From: Burkholderiales bacterium
Lineage (GTDB): Bacteria; Pseudomonadota; Gammaproteobacteria; Burkholderiales; Burkholderiaceae_C
DNA length: 5,798 nucleotides
Direction: 5' to 3'
Assembly: GCA_947453585.1 (NCBI GenBank)
Contig: CANGHQ010000136.1
Span: 1-5,798 of the forward strand
Shown: positions 1-5,260 of the stretch, in pieces
Position numbering within the stretch: the stretch's first letter is position 1
Layout of the letters: each line of letters opens with the position of its first letter
Made by a program: the position numbers and the translations under genes
Notes under the pieces: generated by a model
Told to the model about the DNA's origin: nothing
The model's input: the letters and a program-made list of their open reading frames with translations, nothing else
Database searches by the model: none

Positions 1-366
1 GACATGCCCGGCTTTTTTCTGCACCACCAAGACGCGGCGCACGCACTGGTGCAAGAGATTGGCGCGCCTAACCTGAAGGTGCAGTTTGACCTGTACCACT
101 GCCAGATCATGGAAGGCGACGTGGCCACCAAACTGCGCCACTACCTGCCCACCGGCCGCGTAGGCCACATCCAAATTGCTGGCGTTCCCGAACGCCACGA
201 GCCCAACGTGGGCGAACTCAATTACGACTACCTGTTTGGCGTGATCGACGCGGTTTCCATCCAATGCGGCTGGGACGGCTGGGTCGGCTGCGAATACCGC
301 CCCGCTTTGGGTGCGGCGGCGGGGGCTACAACGGCGGGCTTGGGCTGGCGCGGGGCGCGACGCTAG
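1..366 (+). CDS. hyi: Hydroxypyruvate isomerase, C-terminal part (5' end outside window)
   Basis: Hydroxypyruvate isomerase interconverts hydroxypyruvate and tartronate semialdehyde in cytoplasmic glyoxylate/glycerate metabolism. The frame is open from base 1 to a TAG at 364-366 and gives 121 residues, roughly the last 45% of a family member of about 260 residues. It follows E. coli Hyi closely as I recall it: a D-x-PGF opening, APNLKVQFDLYH (residues 22-33), a GHIQIA strand (55-60), PERHEP (63-68), GELNYDYLF (71-79) and GWVGCEYRP (93-101). The AP-endonuclease-like TIM-barrel metal ligands expected in this half are present as Asp30, Gln58 and Glu98; the earlier Glu ligand lies outside the window. 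The ATG at base 4 is internal, not a start. The end is slightly unusual, with an Ala/Gly-rich insert (102-112) before AGLGW and a short basic tail. The gene converges on the binding-protein gene. OtnI-type isomerases are the main alternative. Confidence 0.93.
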   Translation, partial: DMPGFFLHHQDAAHALVQEIGAPNLKVQFDLYHCQIMEGDVATKLRHYLPTGRVGHIQIAGVPERHEPNVGELNYDYLFGVIDAVSIQCGWDGWVGCEYRPALGAAAGATTAGLGWRGARR

Positions 367-406
367 GCGCGTAGCTGAAACGGGAGCGCCGCAAAGCACT
401 CACTTG

Positions 407-436
407 GAAAGGACGCGCTACGATGCGCGCCCTTTC
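407..436. terminator. Imperfect hairpin between convergent genes, candidate bidirectional terminator
   Basis: The left arm at 407-418 and right arm at 425-436 can pair over 12 positions with a single A/C mismatch (413/430), closing a six-base TACGAT loop. Half of the stem is CGCGC/GCGCG and the outer part is GAAAGG/CCTTTC. It lies in the 75-nt gap between the stops of the two convergent genes, where a terminator serving both would be expected. The tail on the + side is only moderately U-rich (TCTT), and no T-run follows on the minus side, so it is not a textbook intrinsic terminator. Confidence 0.5.
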
Positions 437-441
437 TCTTG

Positions 442-1428
442 CTACTGCGCCTGAAACCCACTCGCCTTGATGATCTTGGCCCAGGTTTGCGCATAGGCTT
501 GTTCACGGCTGGCCAATTGGGCGGACGGCATAAATCCCACGGCCAGGCCCATGGCGGTGAGCGGATCGCGCACTTCCGGCAGGGCCAGCACCTTGGCCAG
601 CGCGTCCGAGAACTTGTCGATGGCGGCCTTGGGCGTGCCCGCCGGGGCAAAAAAGCCGTAATAGGGCACGTCCTCAAACCCGGCCAGGCCCAGCTCGGTA
701 AACGTGGGCACGTCGGGCAGCACCGCTTGGCGCGTGGCGCCCAACACGGCGACGATGCGCACCTTGCCAGCCTTGTGGTTTTCAATAAAGTCAGGTACCG
801 ACGCCACGCCCGCACCAATCTGGTTGCCCAGCATGTCGGCCATCATGGGCGCGCTGCCGCGGTAGGGCGCGCCCTGCAAATCAAGCGCGTATTTCTGGCC
901 AATCACCTTGACCAAAAACTCGGGCACCGAGGCGGGCGCCGGAATGCCGACCGTGCCCTTGCCCGCACCCTGGCTGCGAACCCAGGCCACATATTCATTA
1001 ACCGACTTGGCTGGCGTGCCACCCGACACCGCCAGCGCGTTGACAAAGGTGGCAAAGCCAGCCACGGCCACAAAGTCGCGCGCCGGCTCAAAACCGGGGT
1101 TTTTCATGACCAGAGGCAAGATGGAGATCGTGTGGTCGTGCGAAAGGAAAAAGGTGTTGCCATCCGGCGCGGCAGATTTGAGCGCTTGCGCTGCGATCAA
1201 GCCGCCCGCACCCGCCCGGTTTTCCACCACCACCGGCACGCCGAGCTGGTCCTTGAGTTTGTCGGCCAGGATGCGCGCTATTGCGTCGGTGCCGCCGCCC
1301 GGTGGAAAGCCCACCAGCACCTTGACCGCCGCCGTTTGGGCCATGGCGCCGCCTGTTGCCAGACAGGCCAGCAAGGCCGCCGCAGCACGTATCGACTGGC
1401 GACGATGTGCGTTGAAAAAGAAAGCCAT
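442..1428 (-). CDS. Bug-family (TctC-like) tripartite tricarboxylate transporter substrate-binding protein
   Basis: This is a periplasmic binding protein of the Bug/TctC family (328 aa), which captures small carboxylates or related molecules for TctAB-type permeases or for sensing. The N-terminus is an export signal: basic AHRRQSIR (7-14), a hydrophobic stretch (15-25) and an AMA|Q signal-peptidase site near 30/31. The RR pair could also mean Tat export. The mature protein opens with the family loop GFPPGGGTD (40-48), then ENRAGAGG (69-76) and PDG (88-90). A later PYRGSAPMMADMLG segment is also typical. The second ligand loop reads GIPAPASVPEF rather than the more usual G-N-G-S/T type. I chose the ATG at 1428 because AGGAG lies 7 nt upstream; an in-frame TTG at 1452 would add eight residues before the signal and has no such support. 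The gene starts 33 nt after fhs, so co-transcription is likely. No TctA or TctB gene is in view. The ligand is unknown. Confidence 0.93.
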   Translation of the reverse strand: MAFFFNAHRRQSIRAAAALLACLATGGAMAQTAAVKVLVGFPPGGGTDAIARILADKLKDQLGVPVVVENRAGAGGLIAAQALKSAAPDGNTFFLSHDHTISILPLVMKNPGFEPARDFVAVAGFATFVNALAVSGGTPAKSVNEYVAWVRSQGAGKGTVGIPAPASVPEFLVKVIGQKYALDLQGAPYRGSAPMMADMLGNQIGAGVASVPDFIENHKAGKVRIVAVLGATRQAVLPDVPTFTELGLAGFEDVPYYGFFAPAGTPKAAIDKFSDALAKVLALPEVRDPLTAMGLAVGFMPSAQLASREQAYAQTWAKIIKASGFQAQ

Positions 1429-1435
1429 AGAAAAA

Positions 1436-1440
1436 CTCCT
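1436..1440 (-). promoter_or_regulatory. Ribosome binding site AGGAG of the Bug-family gene
   Basis: AGGAG on the minus strand lies 7 nt before the ATG at 1428. It decides the start in favour of this ATG over the upstream TTG at 1452, and it falls inside the 33-nt gap after the fhs stop. Confidence 0.8.
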
Positions 1441-1461
1441 GAAAAGTAGCAATACCGAGGA

Positions 1462-3135
1462 CTAAAACAGGCCCACGACCTTGCCATGGTCGTCAATGTC
1501 GATGTGCTCGGACGAGGGCACCTTGGGCAGGCCGGGCATGGTCATGATGTCGCCGCAGACCATCACCACAAACTCGGCCCCGGCAGCCAGGCGCACTTCG
1601 CGCACATTGACCATGTGGCCGCTGGGCGCGCCCCGACGGCTTGGATCGGTGGAAAAAGAATACTGCGTCTTGGCCACGCACACCGGATAGTGGCCGTAGC
1701 CCGCGTCTTGCAGGCGCTTGATCTCGGCGCGCACCTTGGAGTCGGCGGTGATGTCGTCTGCACCGTAAATCTTGGTCGCCACCGCCTTCATCTTGTCCCA
1801 CAAGGGCATGTCGTCTTCGTAGACAAAGCGGAAACCCTCGTCCTTTTTGGACGCCAGCTCCACCACCGCGCGCGCCACCGCCTCGGCACCTGCGCCGCCG
1901 TCGGCCCAATGCCGGGCGGAAAGCACCGGCACCTGCAAATAGGCCAGCTTGTTTTGCAGCAGTTCCAGTTCGGCAGCCGTGTCAAAGGTGAAGTGGTTCA
2001 TGGACACCACGCAGGGCAGGCCGTAATGGGTGCGCACGTTGTTGACATGGCGCTCCAGGTTGGCGATGCCTTTTTCCAGGGCGCTCAGGTTTTCCTGGTT
2101 CAACTCTTTGAGGTCGCAGCCGCCGTGGTACTTGAGCGCGCGAATCGTTCCCACCAGCACCACGGCCGAGGGCCGCAGGCCCGACTTGCGGCACTTGATA
2201 TCAACAAACTTCTCGGCCCCCAGGTCGGCACCAAAGCCGGCCTCGGTGACCACGTAGTCGGCCAGCTTGAGCGCCATTTTGGTGGCCAGCACCGAATTGC
2301 AGCCGTGGGCGATATTGGCAAAGGGGCCGCCATGGATGAAGGCCGGGTTGTTTTCCAGCGTTTGCACCAGGTTGGGCTTGAGCGCCTCGCGCAGAAGCAC
2401 CGTCATAGCGCCATGGGCGTTCAGATCGCGGGCGCACACCGGCTTTTGGGCCGTGGTGTAGCCAATCACGATATTGCCCAAGCGCTCCTTAAGGTCGGCC
2501 AGGCTGGTGGCCAGGCAAAAAATGGCCATCACCTCAGACGCCACCACGATGTCAAAGCCGTCTTGGCGCGGATAGCCGTTGCCCGGCCCGCCCAGCGAGA
2601 CGGTGATGTCGCGCAGCGCCCGGTCGTTCATGTCCATCACCCGCTTCCAGGTGATGCGCCGCACGTCAATGCCCAGCGCGTTGCCGTGGTGGATGTGGTT
2701 GTCAATCAGCGCGGCGAGCAGGTTGTTGGCCAGCGCAATGGCGTTGAAGTCTCCGGTGAAGTGCAGGTTGATGTCCTCCATGGGCACCACTTGCGCGTGG
2801 CCGCCGCCAGCGGCACCGCCCTTCATGCCAAACACCGGGCCCAGGCTGGGTTCGCGCAGGCAAATGATGGTTTTTTTGCCAATGCGGTTGAGCGCGTCGC
2901 CCAGGCCCACGGTGGTGGTGGTCTTGCCCTCGCCCGCCGGGGTGGGGCTGATGGCGGACACCAAAATCAGCTTGCCGTCGGGCCGATCGGCCAAGCTGTT
3001 GGCGTAGTCCAGCGAGATTTTGGCCTTGTAGCGGCCATACATATCCACCGCCTCGTCCGGAATACCCAGCCCCTGGGCAATCTGGCCGATGGGCAACATG
3101 TGCGCCGCTTGGGCAATTTCGATGTCTGAAAGCAT
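1462..3135 (-). CDS. fhs: Formate--tetrahydrofolate ligase (10-formyl-THF synthetase)
   Basis: Fhs joins formate to tetrahydrofolate using ATP and gives 10-formyl-THF for purine and formyl-Met synthesis or onward reduction. The 557 residues match the usual length of about 556-560. The ATP-binding loop TPAGEGKT is at 65-72, followed by REPSLGPVFGMKGGAAGGG (94-112), PMEDINLHFTGD, WKRVMDMNDRALR (163-175) and the second family signature VASEVMAI (198-205). Further on come AFIHGGPFANIAHGCNS and TEAGFGADLGAEKF, and the C-terminus ends MTMPGLPKVPSSEHIDID plus a short tail. I chose the ATG at 3135 because GGAG lies 6 nt upstream; the in-frame TTG at 3147 overlaps that ribosome site. The gene sits between the cyclo-ligase and the binding-protein gene, in a folate one-carbon setting. 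It appears intact, with no missing motif. The long reading frames on the opposite strand are codon-bias shadows. Confidence 0.98.
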   Translation of the reverse strand: MLSDIEIAQAAHMLPIGQIAQGLGIPDEAVDMYGRYKAKISLDYANSLADRPDGKLILVSAISPTPAGEGKTTTTVGLGDALNRIGKKTIICLREPSLGPVFGMKGGAAGGGHAQVVPMEDINLHFTGDFNAIALANNLLAALIDNHIHHGNALGIDVRRITWKRVMDMNDRALRDITVSLGGPGNGYPRQDGFDIVVASEVMAIFCLATSLADLKERLGNIVIGYTTAQKPVCARDLNAHGAMTVLLREALKPNLVQTLENNPAFIHGGPFANIAHGCNSVLATKMALKLADYVVTEAGFGADLGAEKFVDIKCRKSGLRPSAVVLVGTIRALKYHGGCDLKELNQENLSALEKGIANLERHVNNVRTHYGLPCVVSMNHFTFDTAAELELLQNKLAYLQVPVLSARHWADGGAGAEAVARAVVELASKKDEGFRFVYEDDMPLWDKMKAVATKIYGADDITADSKVRAEIKRLQDAGYGHYPVCVAKTQYSFSTDPSRRGAPSGHMVNVREVRLAAGAEFVVMVCGDIMTMPGLPKVPSSEHIDIDDHGKVVGLF

Positions 3136-3141
3136 GTCATT

Positions 3142-3145
3142 CTCC
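3142..3145 (-). promoter_or_regulatory. Ribosome binding site GGAG of fhs
   Basis: GGAG on the minus strand lies 6 nt before the ATG at 3135. The competing TTG at 3147 overlaps it (TTGGAG), which argues that the ATG is the real start and gives the typical family length. Confidence 0.75.
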
Positions 3146-3175
3146 AATCAAAGTGAAAACTGGCTGAACCAAAAA

Positions 3176-3196
3176 TCCAAATTACCTATTCCAAAT
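3176..3196 (-). repeat. Direct repeat of ATTTGGA, 14-nt period, upstream of fhs
   Basis: On the minus strand ATTTGGA occurs at 3196-3190 and again at 3182-3176. The intervening heptamer ATAGGTA shares the pattern ATnnGnA, so the segment reads as three loosely related heptamers. It lies about 40-60 nt before the fhs start, a reasonable place for a regulator site, but the units are short and could be chance. Confidence 0.4.
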
Positions 3197-3206
3197 CGCG
3201 ACCACG

Positions 3207-3884
3207 CTAGGCCCGTGTTCTTTGCTGGCGTGGCAAACCACGCGCGCGCGCCAGCGCCCGCAGGCGGGCTTCGGCTTGAGCCAGGTCCAGCTGCTGCAAG
3301 ACTCCGCCTTCCAGGCCCTGAACACCGACCTCGGTGACCACCAGGTCCATCAAGATATCGTGCGACTGCGGGTGCGTGGTGGGCACGCGAGAGATTTCAA
3401 ACGCGGTGGCGATGGTGATGGGCGGGGGCGCAATGGCGGCCAGCGTGCGGTCAAAGAAGCCGCCGCCGTAACCCAGGCGGTCGCCCGCCGGGCCAATGCC
3501 CACCGGCGGCACCAGCAGCACGTCGGGCACCAGCACACCGGTATCCACCGGCACGGGAATGTCGTAGACGCCAGGCTCCATGGCCACGCCGGGCCACCAG
3601 GCGCGAAACTCCAGTGGCTGGCCTTTGGCCAGCACCACCGGCAAGGCGGTTTGCACGCCGCGTGCGCGCAGCCAGGCGGCAAAGGGCCGGGCATCAAACT
3701 CGGCCTGGTAGGGCCAGCAAAAGCCCACGACCCAGGGCGCGTCCAGCGCAAAGGCCTGGCGCAACTGGGCCTCGATGGCCGCGCTCCAGCGTGCGTGGTC
3801 GTCCGCGCTGGCCGCGCAGCGCTGCGCCAGCAGGGTGTTGCGTTGCGTTTTGCGCCATTGGGCGAGTTCCGGGGACAGGGTCAT
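3207..3884 (-). CDS. ygfA: 5-formyltetrahydrofolate cyclo-ligase (5,10-methenyl-THF synthetase)
   Basis: The enzyme converts 5-formyl-THF to 5,10-methenyl-THF with ATP, clearing a folate that inhibits other one-carbon enzymes, including those linked to glycine and serine turnover. From the chosen ATG the protein has 225 residues. An N-terminal basic helix (WRKTQRNTLLAQR, about 10-22) fits the family's opening. WPYQAEFDARPF (57-68) fits the substrate-pocket region, and GDRLGYGGGFFDR (134-146) is the hallmark nucleotide/folate motif. HDILMDLVVTE (175-185) is the usual end of the core. About 40 more residues follow, rich in Leu, Gln, Ala and Arg, which is longer than the short tail of E. coli YgfA. 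The frame stays open upstream to 4007, overlapping the oxidoreductase gene, but those residues do not look like the family. The ATG at 3884 therefore seems right although its ribosome site is poor. An in-frame TTG at 3917-3915 is the alternative. Confidence 0.92.
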   Translation of the reverse strand: MTLSPELAQWRKTQRNTLLAQRCAASADDHARWSAAIEAQLRQAFALDAPWVVGFCWPYQAEFDARPFAAWLRARGVQTALPVVLAKGQPLEFRAWWPGVAMEPGVYDIPVPVDTGVLVPDVLLVPPVGIGPAGDRLGYGGGFFDRTLAAIAPPPITIATAFEISRVPTTHPQSHDILMDLVVTEVGVQGLEGGVLQQLDLAQAEARLRALARARGLPRQQRTRA

Positions 3885-3984
3885 GAAGGCGGCGGCAATC
3901 GCATCAGAGTTACCCAATATGGTGCACGCTAAAGCGGTGCGCGGGTGAGCGGGTAAACACCAGTGCCCGGCAAGGCCAAGCCGT

Positions 3985-5217
3985 TCACCGAAAACGCCCC
4001 GGCGCAAACGGCGCCAGATCCAGCGCCGGGGCGCGTCCGGCCACCAGGTCTGCCACCAGGCTGCCGCTCACCCCGCCCAAAGTCAGGCCAATGTGCTGGT
4101 GGCCAAAGGCGTAGACCACGCGCGCAGAGGCGCGCGAGCGCCCGATCACCGGCAGACCGTCGGGCAGCGTGGGCCGAAAACCCAGCCAAGGCTCGGTGGC
4201 CGCAGGCAGCCCTGGCAAGGCGCGCTGCGAGGAATGTTCCAGCAGCTGCAGCAAGCCGGCATGCTTCTCGGGCTTAAGGCCGGCCAGCTCCACACTGCCC
4301 GCCACGCGGATGCCGCGCGCCATGGGCGTCATGTAAAAGCCGCGTTCAGCCCAACCCACCGGGCGCGAGATCAGGCTGCTGCTGCCCGGGTACAGCAGGT
4401 GGTAGCCGCGCTCGGTGTCCAGGGGAATCGCGTCGCCGCATTGCGCGGCCAGCGCCCGGGAATAGGCCCCGGCGCACAAGGCCACCTGGTCAAAGGCCTG
4501 CGCGCCGTCGGCGCAGTCCACCACCACCTCTTGCGGCCCAGGGCGCAAATGGGTTACCGCGCTTTGCACCACCCGCAAACCCTGCTGTTGCAGATTGGCA
4601 TGCAGGGTTTGCAAAAACGCGCCGGGGTCGGACAAATGCCAGGAGCCACGAAACAACACGCCGCGCTCAAACAGCGGACTCAGGTTCGGCTCGAGCGCCT
4701 GCACCTCGTCGCGCCCCAGCACATCCAGCGCCACCCCCAGCGTCTGGCGCAGCGCCAGATCGGCCTGTGACTGCGCAAAAGCCTTGGTGCTGGAATACAA
4801 ATACAGGCATTCGCGCGGACGCACAAAATGCGCCAGACCGGGCGCCTGCAGCATGGCGTCGTAGCCCATCTGCGCGCGGCCCAGCAACTGCGCCAGCGCC
4901 CTAGACGTGTGCTCTGAACGAGCAGCCGTTGAATGAAAAAGAAAGCGAGCAAGCCAGGGCGCGAGCTGCGGCAAATAGCCCAGGCGCAGGCGGAACGGGC
5001 TGCGCGCGTCCAGCAAAAAGTGCGGAATGTCGCGAAACACCGAGGGGTTGTTGACCGGAATGCAGGCATAGGTGGCAAAGGTGCCGGCGTTGCCAAAAGA
5101 GGCGCCCCCGGCTGCGCCCACCGGGTCGTACAAGGTAACGGCATGGCCCTCGCGCATCAGATGCCAGGCCGTGGACAAACCCACAAAACCCGCGCCCACC
5201 ACCGCTATGTTTGCCAT
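3985..5217 (-). CDS. DadA-like FAD-dependent oxidoreductase (D-amino-acid dehydrogenase / DAO superfamily)
   Basis: This is a 410-residue flavoenzyme of the DAO superfamily, which oxidises amino or N-methylamino groups and passes electrons to the respiratory chain or to oxygen. The N-terminus is a Rossmann FAD site: VVGAGFVGLSTAWHL with GxGxxG at 8-13, ending in an acidic residue (Asp31) after the second strand. ASFGNAGTFA (39-48) corresponds to the FAD-contacting segment of DadA. Near the C-terminus are FRPTLPDGLPVIGRS (347-361) and FGHQHIGLTLGG (371-382), matching the DadA pattern of PDG-P-GR followed by G-H-x-x-G. The start at 5217 has AGGA 8 nt upstream and the Rossmann fold begins at once. 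It follows the gcvP stop by 43 nt and precedes the cyclo-ligase by 100 nt. Overall similarity to E. coli DadA looks modest, so glycine oxidase or sarcosine-type dehydrogenase activity cannot be excluded. Fold and cofactor are firm; substrate is open. Confidence 0.88.
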   Translation of the reverse strand: MANIAVVGAGFVGLSTAWHLMREGHAVTLYDPVGAAGGASFGNAGTFATYACIPVNNPSVFRDIPHFLLDARSPFRLRLGYLPQLAPWLARFLFHSTAARSEHTSRALAQLLGRAQMGYDAMLQAPGLAHFVRPRECLYLYSSTKAFAQSQADLALRQTLGVALDVLGRDEVQALEPNLSPLFERGVLFRGSWHLSDPGAFLQTLHANLQQQGLRVVQSAVTHLRPGPQEVVVDCADGAQAFDQVALCAGAYSRALAAQCGDAIPLDTERGYHLLYPGSSSLISRPVGWAERGFYMTPMARGIRVAGSVELAGLKPEKHAGLLQLLEHSSQRALPGLPAATEPWLGFRPTLPDGLPVIGRSRASARVVYAFGHQHIGLTLGGVSGSLVADLVAGRAPALDLAPFAPGRFR

Positions 5218-5225
5218 TCCGCCGT

Positions 5226-5229
5226 TCCT
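5226..5229 (-). promoter_or_regulatory. Ribosome binding site AGGA of the DadA-like gene
   Basis: AGGA on the minus strand lies 8 nt before the ATG at 5217, inside the 43-nt gap after the gcvP stop. No terminator-like hairpin is visible in that gap, which supports transcription continuing from gcvP. Confidence 0.55.
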
Positions 5230-5260
5230 ATGCTTGTGCGCCTACCTGCCAAGAACCGCC

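Larger units (their letters stand above)
3136..3206 (-). promoter_or_regulatory. AT-richer leader between the cyclo-ligase and fhs, possible fhs promoter region
   Basis: These 71 nt are about 41% GC, clearly lower than the surrounding coding DNA. The drop in GC and the direct repeat inside it suggest a regulatory or promoter segment for fhs. I could not find a convincing -35/-10 pair at standard spacing, nor a terminator for the upstream gene, so read-through from the cyclo-ligase gene is equally possible. Confidence 0.3.

Noticed and set aside
1336..1428. A lipoprotein signal in the Bug protein, from LLAC in the hydrophobic stretch.
   Set aside because: The residue two before the Cys is Leu rather than a small residue, and a good AMA|Q signal-peptidase I site follows eight residues later, so ordinary export and cleavage is likelier.
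439..1449. A 336-codon open frame on the + strand opposite the Bug-family gene.
   Set aside because: It mirrors the real gene almost exactly in extent, has Arg/His/Gly-rich composition and no domain, and the minus strand encodes a clear signal peptide and Bug motifs.
1486..3129. A 547-codon open frame on the + strand opposite fhs.
   Set aside because: Its translation is low-complexity and rich in His, Gln, Gly, Arg and Val with no recognisable domain. fhs on the other strand has full family motifs. GC-rich third positions commonly leave such open shadows.
3238..3262. A CG-alternating run near the end of the cyclo-ligase gene.
   Set aside because: It lies in coding sequence for Ala/Arg codons in a GC-rich genome and needs no separate explanation.
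3885..3984. A 6S RNA gene upstream of ygfA, as in many proteobacteria.
   Set aside because: The gap is only 100 nt, while 6S RNA is about 180 nt, and I see no long self-complementary rod structure.
3885..4007. Forty-one extra N-terminal residues for the cyclo-ligase (open frame up to 4007).
   Set aside because: The extension overlaps the end of the oxidoreductase gene, does not resemble the family and would make the protein too long; the ATG at 3884 fits the conserved start of the fold.
5218..5260. A sigma-54-like TTGGCA element before the DadA-like gene.
   Set aside because: The required GC dinucleotide is not at the right distance from the GG, and the rest of the consensus is missing.
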